A stretch of 64,000 nt of DNA from Larkinella sp965227735 (lineage in GTDB: Bacteria > Bacteroidota > Bacteroidia > Cytophagales > Spirosomataceae): assembly GCF_965227735.1 (NCBI RefSeq), contig NZ_OZ245776.1:1674001-1738000 (forward strand), written 5' to 3'. Positions 37,355 through 47,119 of the stretch are shown here, piece after piece. Each line of letters opens with the position of its first letter. Position 1 is the stretch's first letter. The position numbers and the translations under genes are program-made. Below the pieces are notes generated by a model, which ran no database searches, was not told the origin of the DNA, and saw only the letters and a program-made list of their open reading frames with translations.

Positions 37355-38374
37355 ATGACTAAACTCCTGCACGTATGTGCTTTAATGATGTTTGTTCTTT
37401 GCAATCCCTGTAAAGGAAAAGACAAAACTGACCTATCAAAAGACACGATCAAGTCCGAAACCAAAGACACAGTCACTTCCAGGGTGCCTACTAGTATGGT
37501 TCGGAATATAAAGCAAGCTAAAAACGGAGACATTTTGATTGCCTCATGGAAGGGTGTTTTTCAATACGATGGAAAATCATTTACCAATATAACAAGTAAC
37601 ATACCTTCGCCCAGCTTCTGGGATGTCCTGGAAGATCGAAAAGGAAATCTTTGGTTCGCTACCAGAGATTCAGGTGTCTATTATTACGATGGTAAATCCT
37701 TTCAGCATTTTACAACAAAGGATGGGCTTGCCAGTAATATGGTTTTTTCTATTTATGAAGATAAGGCCGGCGTTATTTGGTTCGGCACGGGAGGTGGAGC
37801 AAGCCGTTACGATGGAAAATCTTTTCGAAATATTACAACCGAAGGAGGACTTTCCAATAATGATATTACTACAATCATTGAAGACAAAACAGGGAAATTC
37901 TGGTTTGGAACAAGGGGCAATACGCTCGTGTATGATGGAAAAACATTTACCGTTTTAAAAAACAAAGACGGCAAACCTTTTACGAATATTCGTTCTATAA
38001 TCGAAGATAAAAAAGGCACTATTTGGCTTGGGGGAAATGATGGCCTTTGGCGCTATGATGACAGCACATTTACCAATGTTACCCAGAATTTTGTTGGTTT
38101 TGTCTACGAAGATAGCAAAGGAAACATCTGGACTACTGGTGAAGTAAAACCCAATGGGTATTGGGCGCTTTTCCGTTACGATCAAAAGTCCTTGTCTAGT
38201 AAAAAGCCAACTGTAACCGAAATAACGTCAAAATATGAAGAAGATAATAAAAACTGCCTTTTTGGGATTTTAGAAGCTAATGATGGAAGTATTTGGGTTG
38301 GCGGCTTAGATGGGGTGTATCGTTATGATGGAAATAACTTTAAAAACCTTAAACGTAAAGAGGGTCAAAAGTAA
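37355..38374 (+). CDS. Two-component-regulator-propeller-like lipoprotein
   Basis: This protein has about 339 residues. The ATG at 37355 gives a lipoprotein signal (MTKLLHVCALMMFVLCNPC), and upstream TTG codons are less likely. The body repeats a unit of about 40 residues with YDGKSF, FxxI and GxIWFGT elements (EDRKGNLWFATRDSGVYYYD, EDKTGKFWFGTRG). This is the Reg_prop blade seen in the sensor part of hybrid two-component systems. Here the propeller stands alone, with no kinase. The DNA is clearly more AT-rich than its neighbours, suggesting acquisition. The ligand is unknown. Confidence 0.8.
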   Translation: MTKLLHVCALMMFVLCNPCKGKDKTDLSKDTIKSETKDTVTSRVPTSMVRNIKQAKNGDILIASWKGVFQYDGKSFTNITSNIPSPSFWDVLEDRKGNLWFATRDSGVYYYDGKSFQHFTTKDGLASNMVFSIYEDKAGVIWFGTGGGASRYDGKSFRNITTEGGLSNNDITTIIEDKTGKFWFGTRGNTLVYDGKTFTVLKNKDGKPFTNIRSIIEDKKGTIWLGGNDGLWRYDDSTFTNVTQNFVGFVYEDSKGNIWTTGEVKPNGYWALFRYDQKSLSSKKPTVTEITSKYEEDNKNCLFGILEANDGSIWVGGLDGVYRYDGNNFKNLKRKEGQK

Positions 38375-38471
38375 TGTGTGTTGCTGACTTTAAAATCATT
38401 TATCAATTAGTATTAAACACTATAATTTCTGTACTATTATCCAAAAGCTATCAGTTGCTCATTTAACTTTA

Positions 38472-39088
38472 ATGATTGCCCCTTTGTTCTTCGGTTGCGG
38501 TGGATCGGTAAAAGAGGAAAACAAAAATAATGCATCGGCAAGCGCCGTAACTTTGGAACATGTTGCGAGTGAAAAATATAGTATCGATACGACTGAAAGT
38601 GTTATAACATGGAAAGGCTCAATGCTATTTGATATAGACGAAGAACACGCAGGGTACATCTATCTATCAAAAGGAGAGTTGATGATTGAAAACGGGCAAC
38701 TTATGGGTGGTAGAGCTGAAATAGACATGAATTCAATAGAATACAAAGACAAGGCGAGTAAAAACACGCCGGTTAAACACTTAAAATCGCCTGATTATTT
38801 TGATGTCGAAAAATTCCCCATTTCTATATCGCAATTACCAACATTGAATCATTGAGGGGTCACACTATCGTTAAAGGTGATCTGACCATTAAAGGTGTTA
38901 CATACCCGGTTACTTTTCCAGCCAGAATAAAAGTTCAGGACGGAATTGTAAAAGCGAATGGCAAGTTGATCATTGATCGGACAAATTGGGGTATCCGTTA
39001 CAGATCAGGAAAGTTTTACGATAATTTAGCGGATCAAGCTGTTTCAGATAACATTGAACTCTATATGAAGATCGTAGCAAGAAAATAA
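38472..39088 (+). pseudogene. YceI-family lipoprotein, frameshifted
   Basis: The first frame (38472-38855) encodes a lipoprotein-like start (LFFGCGG) and the N-terminal YceI half through FDVEKFP, then runs to a stop. The C-terminal half continues in another frame from about 38822 (FYIAITNIES, GDLTIKGVTYPVTFPA, FYDNLADQAVSDNIELYMKI) to the stop at 39088. Restoring one T in the TTT at 38821-38823 rejoins the frames as FPIFYIAITNIESL. YceI proteins are periplasmic lipocalin-like isoprenoid binders. The DNA is AT-rich like the preceding gene. The break is either a true pseudogene or a homopolymer sequencing error. Confidence 0.8.
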
Positions 39089-39118
39089 ACACCTGAATCC
39101 TTTTCCGACGCATAAAAA

Positions 39119-39141
39119 AGAGCGGTCTTCCGAGCCGCTCT
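39119..39141. terminator. Hairpin between YceI gene and porin
   Basis: AGAGCGG (39119-39125) pairs with CCGCTCT (39135-39141) around a nine-base loop. A run of six A precedes it and TTTT follows shortly, so it could terminate both convergent genes. Confidence 0.6.
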
Positions 39142-39160
39142 CATTTTCATCATGAGTTGC

Positions 39161-40576
39161 TTAAATGAAGACCTGGTATTGTAACACAAGCTGACCACGC
39201 CGTCCCTGCGCGTCAAGCTGGCCGGTGGCCGGTAGCGCGATGTAATACGGGCGGTTTTGATAGTCGAGCGTTAGTTTGGAATTGTGGCCTTTGATCAGCC
39301 AGTTCAGGCCGAGGTTGTAAACACCCATGATTTGATTCACCCGGTCGTAGTTGCCAAGCTGGGCCTGTGCGTAGGGCATCAGCGTTCCGTTGCTGCCCAG
39401 CAAATCCTGGCGGAATAAATAACCGGTTTGCACGTAAATCACATCACCCGTTCCGAACATCGGAAACGCATTGCCCTGCGTTCCGCCCAGCCCGCCGACC
39501 GACTGCGTGGTGCCGCTGGCCGGGTTCATGATCCCGTTGTAGCGCAGGTAATTTTTGCCGTAATCGAGGTTGAAATATCCGAGGTAGGCATTGATGGCGG
39601 AGCCTTTCGCGCGGTTGACCGGCATGTCCAGAAAAGCCGCTACGGACCACAGATTCAGGCTCTGGTAAACCGTGTCGGTCGCCGTAGCGCCGGTGTGCCA
39701 GACGGCGTTTTTCTGCGAAATAAAACCGGCTTCGAGGTTGAGGATTTTCTTTTTCCCCAAATACGTACCCGTCATGTAGCCCGGCGTCTGGTTGGCCTCT
39801 TTGTCGAAAAACTGGTACAACAACAGGCCCTGAAACTGCTTGGTGTGGCCTTTCAGCGCAAAATTGGCGTTGGGTCCCAGCGCCGGGGGAGCCGCCCCGT
39901 TGGTCTGAATCGGGAACGGATCGCTGATGGCCACCCGGTAGTCGATCCGACCGACCTGACCCCGGGCGTACAGACTCAGTTTCCGGGCAAACTCATCGGT
40001 TTGATCGACCGTCGCCTGGGCAAAAACCGGCACATCCATCGACAGGATCGAACTGACACCGGGCTGTGTGAAGCGCGACAAGCCGTTCACAATGGTCAAA
40101 CCACCCCCGATTTTCAGGTAATCCCGGTTCTTGAAAACCAGGTATTCCGCCACGGCATCGTGAAAAAACGCCTGTACTTTTCGGTTTGAAACCGTTCCGG
40201 TGGTGTTGAAAGCCGGGGATGCATTCAGAAAATTGAAGTTGTTCATCCCAAACTGGAAATACACCAGAACCCGATCGTTGATTTGCCCGAATAACTGAAT
40301 CCGGGTCCGGCGCAGGCCAATGTCGAATGTCTGGTCTTTGGCATCCCCAACCACCGTCGTGCCGGGGTTGCTCTGGTTGAGCCGCAACCAGGTCTGGTTC
40401 AGAAACGTGACTTTGAAAAAATGGGAACCCGACTCGTTCAGGTTGTATTTCAACTCATTTTTTTCCGATACCGGTTTTGGTCGGGCGGTTTTGCCCGAAG
40501 CCAGCGAATCGGCGGATGGTTGGGCGAAAATCGAATGACTGCTTACGAAACAAAGAATAGCTAGTATTTTTCTCAT
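39161..40576 (-). CDS. Outer membrane porin-like beta-barrel protein
   Basis: This protein has about 471 residues. The ATG at 40576 (MRKILAILCF) gives a normal signal peptide ending SIFAQ; an upstream start at 40612 does not. The mature protein has alternating beta strands, the RRTRIQLFGQINDRVLVYFQ segment and a C-terminal strand ending LQYQVFI. This fits Bacteroidota phosphate-selective (OprP-like) porins. Specificity cannot be read. It lies downstream of the metalloprotease gene on the same strand but behind a strong hairpin, so it is probably a separate unit. Confidence 0.8.
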   Translation of the reverse strand: MRKILAILCFVSSHSIFAQPSADSLASGKTARPKPVSEKNELKYNLNESGSHFFKVTFLNQTWLRLNQSNPGTTVVGDAKDQTFDIGLRRTRIQLFGQINDRVLVYFQFGMNNFNFLNASPAFNTTGTVSNRKVQAFFHDAVAEYLVFKNRDYLKIGGGLTIVNGLSRFTQPGVSSILSMDVPVFAQATVDQTDEFARKLSLYARGQVGRIDYRVAISDPFPIQTNGAAPPALGPNANFALKGHTKQFQGLLLYQFFDKEANQTPGYMTGTYLGKKKILNLEAGFISQKNAVWHTGATATDTVYQSLNLWSVAAFLDMPVNRAKGSAINAYLGYFNLDYGKNYLRYNGIMNPASGTTQSVGGLGGTQGNAFPMFGTGDVIYVQTGYLFRQDLLGSNGTLMPYAQAQLGNYDRVNQIMGVYNLGLNWLIKGHNSKLTLDYQNRPYYIALPATGQLDAQGRRGQLVLQYQVFI

Positions 40577-40605
40577 CAGGAGGTGGTGTAAGGGATGTGA
40601 GAGCT

Positions 40606-40658
40606 GAGACAAGAGAGAAAAGACGCTTCTCTCTACCTGGTCTTTTCTCTCTTGTCTC
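40606..40658. terminator. Inverted repeat of the GACAAGAGAG family
   Basis: Perfect 19-bp arms (40606-40624 and 40640-40658) surround a 15-base loop, in the gap between the metalloprotease and porin genes. The arm core AGACAAGAGAGAAAAGAC resembles hairpins at 53818, 55573 and 56320. It is probably the terminator of the metalloprotease transcript. Confidence 0.65.
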
Positions 40659-40768
40659 GATTCTCTTTTCCAAAAAAAACAAAGACCGAACCCCCAAAAG
40701 TAGGCGGTTCGGTCTTTAAATTCTGCTAAAATGTGATTTAATACGGCTAAAACCGCACTAAAATGCGT

Positions 40769-43252
40769 TTAGCGCACCCACTCGCAGGCGGGTTCGCCCA
40801 GCAACGACTCCAGCCACTCCTGACCGGGATCGATGGGTGCTCCATCCGGCGCAGCCAGGACGGAAGGGGCAGGCACCTCCGCCGGATTCTGTTCATACTG
40901 CCGAATCAGGTGCGAAATCAATCCGTAAGAAGTGTCGCCTGCCACCGCAGGACCGACCAGCATTTTGATGCGCAACACAGACCGGTGGGCCAGATCCCGC
41001 ACCGAACCGTCAGCTTCTTTGTTTTGAGCCAACGCGATGAGTTGTTCGGCTACCTTCAGATCGGTCATGCGGTTGATCACACCAATGTACGTTTTGTCGA
41101 GCGGTCGTTTGTAAACTGATTTAAGTAGCTGATCAAGAACCTCTTCCAAACCAAGTTGGGCCGGATCGAAGGCCTTCTGGTGAACCAGCCGGGCGCAGCG
41201 TTCCGGGTTGAGCATCATCCGCAACGTCATCGCCACGGCCGCTTCGGGTGGAGCCAGCGGATCGAACGTCATGCCCGTCCGGCGTTTGAACACCTCCCGC
41301 GAATTGGGGCTGTACCGGAACGGCCTCGGTGGAATGGATTTCAACAGCACCGACGGCACCGTCAACACCTGTGGGCGGAGCGTAGACAACAGAGCATCCA
41401 GCGCCCGGCGTTGTTCGCTCGCCGGAACCACCGACAAAACCGGCTGTCCATCGCCCCGCAACGCATTGGTATACGTTTGTCCGCCCAGCACCTTGGCGGT
41501 CGCTTCGACCTGGTACCGGTGAAACAGGTACATTGGCACAAAAACCTCTTCCAGCGTTGCCATGGGCGTTCCCGCCGGAATTTTCTTTTCGTTAAAATGA
41601 TCCAGAGCCACCCGCCGAACCTCCATGGTGCGCTTCAATTCATCGACCGCATTGCCGCCATTGTCCCACAAGTGCGTGGCCGGGTGGGCGCTGCTTTCGG
41701 GTCGGGCGTCCTGATCGGTCAGAAATGTCAGCCCTTTGGCGTGCATCTGCTGAACGATTTTGTTCAACTCCTGCTTCTCGTTGGTTCCCGCCGGAAAATC
41801 CTGGTAGCCCCAGATGATGCTCCATTTGTCGTAGTCGCCAATGCTCAGCGTGTAGGCATCCGACAGGTCGATGGCCGCGCCTTTTACTTTGGCCACCATC
41901 GTCGGATAATCCATCACCGACGCCCGGTTTTGGGTGCTGGCAATGTAGTTGTGGGGCAGTCCCAGCGTATGGCCCACTTCGTGCGCGGCCAGTTGCCGCA
42001 GCCGGTTGAGCGACATCTGCATCATTTCGGTTACGTGCGAGGTGTCGGTGTCGAAGTTGCCAACCAGTCCCTGCGCAATCAGGTAGTCCTGCCGAACCCG
42101 CAGCGAACCCAGCGTCACTTTTCCCTTGATGATTTCACCCGTCCGCGGATCGATGATGCTCGCACCGTACGACCAGCCGCGCGTGGAGCGATGCACCCAC
42201 TGAATCAGGTTGTAGCGAATGTCCATCGGGTCGGCATCGGCGGGGAGCAGTTTCACCTGAAACGCATCTTTGTACCCTGCCGCTTCAAACGCCTGATTCC
42301 ACCAGGCCGTGCCTTCCATCAAGGCCGTGCGAATGGGTTCGGGCGTACCCGGATCGAGGTAATAGACAATGGGCTTAACGGCCTCGCTGACAGCCGCTTT
42401 CGGGTCTTTCTTTTCCAGCCGGTGCCGCGAAATATACCGCTTGATGATCGGCTGGCTCACGGGCGTTGCGTAGTCAAAATATTCAATACCGCCGTAGCCG
42501 ATGCGCGGATCGAACTCCCGGGCTTTGTAACCCGCTTCCGGCAACTGAACGAAGGAATGGTGCTGCCGCATCGTTACGGCGGTTGGTGTCGGCACCACCG
42601 AGCGCAGGTAGGCACCGGGGGTGTCGCCGGTCAGCGTGATGGTGACTTCAAATTCTGTATTTTGCGGAAACGATTTGGAATGTGGCAGATACATGGCGCA
42701 ACGGCTGGCATCGAGCCGGAAATTTCCCTGGCGCGTCTGGCTGATGGCCTGCACTGCTCCTACTGCATCGAGCATCAGAAACGGCGTCAGATCGACCAGC
42801 ACCCGCCGACCCGTCGGACCGCCTTCCTCTTCGGCCACAATGTCGAACCCCCAATGCACCGATTGCGCAAACGACTCTTCGACCGCCCGGCGTTCGAGGG
42901 CGTCGCTGGTGATGGCGCGGTATTGGTAATTCGGTTCGACCATCAGCACTTTGGGGCCGGTGCGCTGAAATTTGACGATGTGTTCCTGACCCAGCCGCCC
43001 GCGATCGAGACCGATGTCGTTGGAACCGATGCCCGACGCCAGGGTCGGATAATAGAGAAGTTCGGTATCGAACTTGTCAATCTCCAGCCAGATTTTCCCT
43101 TTTTTGGCATCCCAGTAAAACGTCATAAAACCGGCTTGCTTTTCCATGCCTGCCGTATACGACGCAATAGTGGGGGGAGTGCCGGTCGAAGCGGTCTGGG
43201 CAACCGCCGAAGTAGTAATCAAAATGGTTAATGCGAGGAGTAGTTTGTTCAT
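40769..43252 (-). CDS. Secreted zinc metalloprotease (DUF5117/DUF5118, metzincin motif)
   Basis: This 827-residue protein has a signal peptide (about 1-18). A DUF5118/DUF5117 front half is typical of Bacteroidota (YPTLASGIGSNDIGLDRGRL). The zinc site HEVGHTLGLPH at 424-434 supplies three histidines and Glu425. SVMDYP downstream is a Met-turn-like element, so the fold is metzincin-like. The C-terminal third is helical (DUF4953-like). It would cleave proteins in the periplasm or outside; targets are unknown. It stands alone with hairpins on the 3' side. Confidence 0.88.
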   Translation of the reverse strand: MNKLLLALTILITTSAVAQTASTGTPPTIASYTAGMEKQAGFMTFYWDAKKGKIWLEIDKFDTELLYYPTLASGIGSNDIGLDRGRLGQEHIVKFQRTGPKVLMVEPNYQYRAITSDALERRAVEESFAQSVHWGFDIVAEEEGGPTGRRVLVDLTPFLMLDAVGAVQAISQTRQGNFRLDASRCAMYLPHSKSFPQNTEFEVTITLTGDTPGAYLRSVVPTPTAVTMRQHHSFVQLPEAGYKAREFDPRIGYGGIEYFDYATPVSQPIIKRYISRHRLEKKDPKAAVSEAVKPIVYYLDPGTPEPIRTALMEGTAWWNQAFEAAGYKDAFQVKLLPADADPMDIRYNLIQWVHRSTRGWSYGASIIDPRTGEIIKGKVTLGSLRVRQDYLIAQGLVGNFDTDTSHVTEMMQMSLNRLRQLAAHEVGHTLGLPHNYIASTQNRASVMDYPTMVAKVKGAAIDLSDAYTLSIGDYDKWSIIWGYQDFPAGTNEKQELNKIVQQMHAKGLTFLTDQDARPESSAHPATHLWDNGGNAVDELKRTMEVRRVALDHFNEKKIPAGTPMATLEEVFVPMYLFHRYQVEATAKVLGGQTYTNALRGDGQPVLSVVPASEQRRALDALLSTLRPQVLTVPSVLLKSIPPRPFRYSPNSREVFKRRTGMTFDPLAPPEAAVAMTLRMMLNPERCARLVHQKAFDPAQLGLEEVLDQLLKSVYKRPLDKTYIGVINRMTDLKVAEQLIALAQNKEADGSVRDLAHRSVLRIKMLVGPAVAGDTSYGLISHLIRQYEQNPAEVPAPSVLAAPDGAPIDPGQEWLESLLGEPACEWVR

Positions 43253-43363
43253 AAAGTGCAGGTTCGTATTCTTGCACTAAATATAGAAAAGGGATGGCTC
43301 TGAACCCAGAACCACCCTTTTTTTTAACCACTTTATTAAAATACCGGCGGTATTTCGCCTTTT

Positions 43364-44083
43364 TTACTTCAATTCAAAGGTCACTTTCACCTGCGCCGGA
43401 ATCCGGATCGTCTGCGGAATATCGAGTAAACCACCGCCATCGTAACTGGCCCGGGCTTCCATCATCATTCCACCAGCAGAATACCTTCTTTGCAAAACCG
43501 GGTCGGTTTCCTCCGTATCGCGCACACTCAGCACGGTTCCCAGCGTTCGCCCGGCGGCTTTGGCCAGAATGACCGCTTTTTCGCGGGCCACTTCAACGGC
43601 CTTTTCCAGCACCAGATTTTTGCTGGCCTCCTGTTTGGTCGAACGATAACCGGCCTGAAACCGGTTGAAACCGCCGTTGATCAGCGCCAGTTGCAGATCC
43701 GGATACCGTTCCGGTTTATTCAACTCAAAAATGACTTGCTGATTGGTGATGACTTCCGGCTTCTGCTGGCCATTCTGGTAGATCGACCCATCATTTTTCT
43801 GAACCTGCAGTAAGGTATACCGGATCTCTTTCTCGTCAATCTGGTAATCTTTTAGTAACTTCACTAACCGTTTTTCGGCAGCCTGGTGGGCAACATACGC
43901 TTTCCGGGCGTCGACCGGGTCCGAAAATTGCAACGTAACCGTGATGCGAACCTGATCCGCCGGTAATTCCAGTTCAGCGTCGCCCAACACCACAATCCGG
44001 TTGACGGGCAGATCCGGCGTCTGCGCAACAGCCGACGAATAAAGACTCAATACGCTCAATACAAAAAAACTAAGTTTCCGCAT
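43364..44083 (-). CDS. SIMPL (DUF541) domain periplasmic protein
   Basis: This 239-residue protein has a signal peptide ending SAVAQ (about 1-20). The SIMPL domain starts VVLGDAELELPADQVRITVT and ends RIPAQVKVTFELK. SIMPL proteins are conserved envelope proteins of unclear function, some linked to oxidative stress or receptor signalling. Length is normal. It lies upstream of the metalloprotease on the same strand (about 110 bases apart) and diverges from the lipoprotein gene at 44204. Confidence 0.9.
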   Translation of the reverse strand: MRKLSFFVLSVLSLYSSAVAQTPDLPVNRIVVLGDAELELPADQVRITVTLQFSDPVDARKAYVAHQAAEKRLVKLLKDYQIDEKEIRYTLLQVQKNDGSIYQNGQQKPEVITNQQVIFELNKPERYPDLQLALINGGFNRFQAGYRSTKQEASKNLVLEKAVEVAREKAVILAKAAGRTLGTVLSVRDTEETDPVLQRRYSAGGMMMEARASYDGGGLLDIPQTIRIPAQVKVTFELK

Positions 44084-44203
44084 GGTTATAAAAGATTACT
44101 TGTTGTTAACCGTTTTTGAATAAGTGATCATTTCGTTATTTTTGATTGCCCAAAACCATTCACACCTCACACTCGTCTTAAGATTCTCTGGATCAACCTG
44201 GTA

Positions 44204-44788
44204 ATGCGTTATTTTATTCTTTTGATATTCCTGGGCCTGATGGGGCTTCACGGTTGCAAGATTCCTTCCGGAAAACCGGATGATCCCGTCGCTCCCGTCA
44301 CCACCGTGTACAAAATCAAAGCCGGTGGCAATTACGCCGATCACAACGACTTTTCGTATACCGCCAAAACGACCTTGTCGTTCAGCGTCATTTTCGACAG
44401 TTCTGCCGTTTATACCAACAAAATCCCCGAAAACCAGCACGACATCAACAAACTGTACGGTTTTTCGGACTGTAATGTTCAACACAACACCTCCAGCGCC
44501 CGGTTTGGCTGGAACTGGCGGGACAAAGCCCTCCGGATTTATGCGTATTGCTACCGCAACGGCGAACGCGTTTCAGAAGAACTCGGCACCGCTGAGCTCA
44601 ACAAGCCTGCGGACTATCAAATCAGCATCGTCGGCGGCAACTATGTCTTCACCTTCAAAGGCAAGGAGACCACCATTGCGCGGGGTTGCAACATTGTGCA
44701 AAGCAATCAACGCTACCGGCTCTATCCGTATTTCGGTGGTGACGAACCGGCTCCCCACGACATCATCATTTCGATTACCGAAAAATAA
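44204..44788 (+). CDS. Lipoprotein of unknown function
   Basis: This 194-residue protein has a lipoprotein signal (LGLMGLHGC, Cys18). The mature part appears all-beta, with several paired aromatic strands (FSVIFDSSAVY, RFGWNWRDKALRIYAYCY, YQISIVGGNYVFTFKGKE), suggesting a jelly-roll. No family is recognised. The opening VYKIKAGGNYADHNDFSY is distinctive and could serve as a search seed. It converges on the M23 peptidase gene with adjoining stops. Confidence 0.75.
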   Translation: MRYFILLIFLGLMGLHGCKIPSGKPDDPVAPVTTVYKIKAGGNYADHNDFSYTAKTTLSFSVIFDSSAVYTNKIPENQHDINKLYGFSDCNVQHNTSSARFGWNWRDKALRIYAYCYRNGERVSEELGTAELNKPADYQISIVGGNYVFTFKGKETTIARGCNIVQSNQRYRLYPYFGGDEPAPHDIIISITEK

Positions 44789-45430
44789 TTACCCCAATCC
44801 CGGAATTTGCAGCAACCGGTTCGGATCTGGGCAAATCGCCAGGTACCGTTCCCGATCCACCAGCGAGCAAACGCCCGGAAAGTCTCCCGTATGACCCCAT
44901 AAATCGGTCATCAGTTGGAAGTGCAGGTGCGGAGGCCAGTCGCCATTCTCGGGATACGGGCCAATTTCAGCGACTTTTTCTCCGGCTTTGAAAGGCTTTC
45001 TTACCGTTAAGCCCCACAACGACGAACGGCTGAGATGGCCATAAAGCGCAAAAAGCGGTTTTTCGTCCAGCCGGTGTTCAAGAATAATCGTGGGGCCGTA
45101 GTCGCCGAAGTGGTTGTTGTCCTGAAAACTGTGTACCACACCGTCGAGCGGGGCAAAAACCGGTGTTCCGGCTTCGGCCCAAAGGTCGATTCCCAGGTGA
45201 ATGCAGCGGGATGCTTCGGCTTGATTAAAGTGCGGACTGCGCCGGTAGATGACCCGGTGTTCGTTGTAACCGCCCACGCCCACCACGGCACCCTGTCTGC
45301 GAAGTTTCCCAAAAACGTAGTCGGTAAAAACCGCCGTATTGGTGAGATCAATGCCGTCAAGTTCCGGATTATTGGCGGTAAAATCCAGAAGCAGGTACGG
45401 GTCGGTGCGAAAATCGAAGGGCAGTATCAT
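44789..45430 (-). CDS. M23-family (LytM-like) peptidase
   Basis: This 213-residue protein contains the M23 zinc site: HLGIDLW gives His-x3-Asp and HLHFQL the His-x-His pair. Between them is the usual GTPVFAPLDGVVHSF strand pair and LFALYGHLS. These enzymes cut peptidoglycan cross-links. No signal peptide or membrane segment is visible, which is unusual for the family; it may be cytoplasmic or exported another way. It is divergent from the peptide transporter at 45569. Confidence 0.88.
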   Translation of the reverse strand: MILPFDFRTDPYLLLDFTANNPELDGIDLTNTAVFTDYVFGKLRRQGAVVGVGGYNEHRVIYRRSPHFNQAEASRCIHLGIDLWAEAGTPVFAPLDGVVHSFQDNNHFGDYGPTIILEHRLDEKPLFALYGHLSRSSLWGLTVRKPFKAGEKVAEIGPYPENGDWPPHLHFQLMTDLWGHTGDFPGVCSLVDRERYLAICPDPNRLLQIPGLG

Positions 45431-45568
45431 GGTGCAAAGTTGGTCAGTTTTGTCAATACCCGAACAAGTTTTGGGAGATTCCGGCGTATCCTCTATATTT
45501 AATGTCCTGATTCCTGAAAAAACACCCGATTTTCATACTCATACTCACTCATCAACCTAAACCACCGA

Positions 45569-47059
45569 ATGCAAGCCACCGCAACCCCTGTCTCCACCTC
45601 CACCAAACATCCTACGGGCCTGTATGTCCTGTTTTTCACCGAAATGTGGGAGCGGTTTAGCTACTACGGTATGCGGGCCATCCTGCTGCTCTTTTTGATC
45701 GACAACGTCCGGGGGGGCATGGGCCTCAGTGAAATGGAAGGAGCCGCCATCTATGGCTTGTACACAGCTTCGGGTTACCTCCTTTCGCTGCCCGGTGGCT
45801 GGATTGCAGACAACATTCTGGGACAGCGAAAATCCATCTGGTACGGCGGTTTTGTCATCATGTTTGGGCATATTCTGCTGGCCATTCCGGCCGGGAGTGC
45901 CTTGTTTTACATCGGTTTAGCCACCGTTGCCATCGGAACGGGTTTGCTAAAACCCAACATCAGTTCCATCGTTGGCGAACTCTATCCCGAAGGTGGTGCC
46001 CGGCGCGATGCGGCTTTTTCCATTTTCTACATGGGCATCAACATGGGCTCGTTTCTGGGCATCACCATTGTCGGGTATCTGGGGCAGAAAGTGGGCTGGC
46101 ATTACGGTTTTGGCGCGGCTGCCGTCGGCATGTTGTTCGGCCTGGTGGTCTTCCGGATTTTCGGCCAGAAATACCTGAGTGATTACGGAAATGTCCCGGC
46201 CAAAGCCGAAGCATCTACCGACACAACCAACCAAAACCGCAGTCTGTTTTTTGTAGTGGGCCTCGTTGCCATTCTCGCTATTTTGCAGTTTACGGGCATT
46301 CTGGATCTCACCACCGCGCAGGGCCTGGCCAAAGGCGCCGGGGTTATCATTACGCTGACGGCGGTCGGTTATTTTCTGTTCATTCTGCTGGCGGGCGGGC
46401 TGACGCTCGTCGAAAAGAAGCGGGTGGGTGTTCTGTTCGTATTCTTCCTGGGTTCTGCCGTCTTCTGGGCGGGTTTTGAGCAACAGGGATCGTCGCTTCA
46501 GATTTTCTCAGACCGGTATACGGATTTGAATCTTTTTGGCTGGCAAATGCCCTCAAGCTGGTTCCAGAATTTCAATCCGGCGTTCATTCTCATCTTCTCC
46601 CCGGTGCTGGCCGCGCTCTGGATTTACCTGGGAAACCGCAACCAGAACCCGGCGCCCCACCTCAAATTCGCCGTCGCGCTGCTTCTGCTGGGACTGGGGT
46701 ATATGGTGATGGTGGTGGCTTCCAAAATTGCCTTGACCGGTCAGCTCACTTCCCCGATCTTCCTGACCTTCACCTATTTGTTTCACACGCTGGGTGAGCT
46801 TTGCCTGAGTCCGGTGGGGCTGAGTTCGTTCACCAAGTTGGCGCCCAAACGCTACCTCAGTCAGTTGATGGGAATCTGGTTTGTCGGCACCTCGCTGGGC
46901 AACCTGATCGCCGGTTTGTTTGCGGGCGGTTTCGACGAAGGGAATGTCCAGCAAATGCCCGAAATGTTCATGAGCGTCGTCTATTTCAGCTTCGGCTTCG
47001 CCCTCCTGATCCTGCTCTTCTACAAACCGCTAAAAAGCTGGCTGGGAGGGGTGAAATAA
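45569..47059 (+). CDS. POT-family proton-coupled oligopeptide transporter
   Basis: This 496-residue protein has about 12-14 membrane segments and the POT signature: Glu25-x-x-Glu28-Arg29 in TEMWERFSYYG, with FSIFYMGINMGSFLG near residue 150. Such transporters import di- and tripeptides with protons. A glycine-rich KPNISSIVGELYPEG segment also fits. It is a single gene, divergent from the M23 peptidase. Peptide import could serve recycling of wall or dietary peptides. Confidence 0.93.
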   Translation: MQATATPVSTSTKHPTGLYVLFFTEMWERFSYYGMRAILLLFLIDNVRGGMGLSEMEGAAIYGLYTASGYLLSLPGGWIADNILGQRKSIWYGGFVIMFGHILLAIPAGSALFYIGLATVAIGTGLLKPNISSIVGELYPEGGARRDAAFSIFYMGINMGSFLGITIVGYLGQKVGWHYGFGAAAVGMLFGLVVFRIFGQKYLSDYGNVPAKAEASTDTTNQNRSLFFVVGLVAILAILQFTGILDLTTAQGLAKGAGVIITLTAVGYFLFILLAGGLTLVEKKRVGVLFVFFLGSAVFWAGFEQQGSSLQIFSDRYTDLNLFGWQMPSSWFQNFNPAFILIFSPVLAALWIYLGNRNQNPAPHLKFAVALLLLGLGYMVMVVASKIALTGQLTSPIFLTFTYLFHTLGELCLSPVGLSSFTKLAPKRYLSQLMGIWFVGTSLGNLIAGLFAGGFDEGNVQQMPEMFMSVVYFSFGFALLILLFYKPLKSWLGGVK

Positions 47060-47116
47060 AGAATGATGGATTATGAATGGGCTCACGGATAAATTCATCA
47101 TTCATAATCCATCATT
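47060..47116. terminator. Inverted repeat with 19-bp perfect arms
   Basis: Arms 47060-47078 and 47098-47116 (GAATGATGGATTATGAATG and its complement) flank 19 bases. It begins directly after the transporter stop and ends close to the convergent eIF1-like gene, so it may terminate both. Confidence 0.6.
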
Positions 47117-47119
47117 CCC

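Noticed and set aside
41156..43231. 691-codon plus-strand frame opposite the metalloprotease
   Set aside because: Shadow of a confident gene with a HExxH site; composition is arginine/histidine-rich as expected for an antisense shadow.
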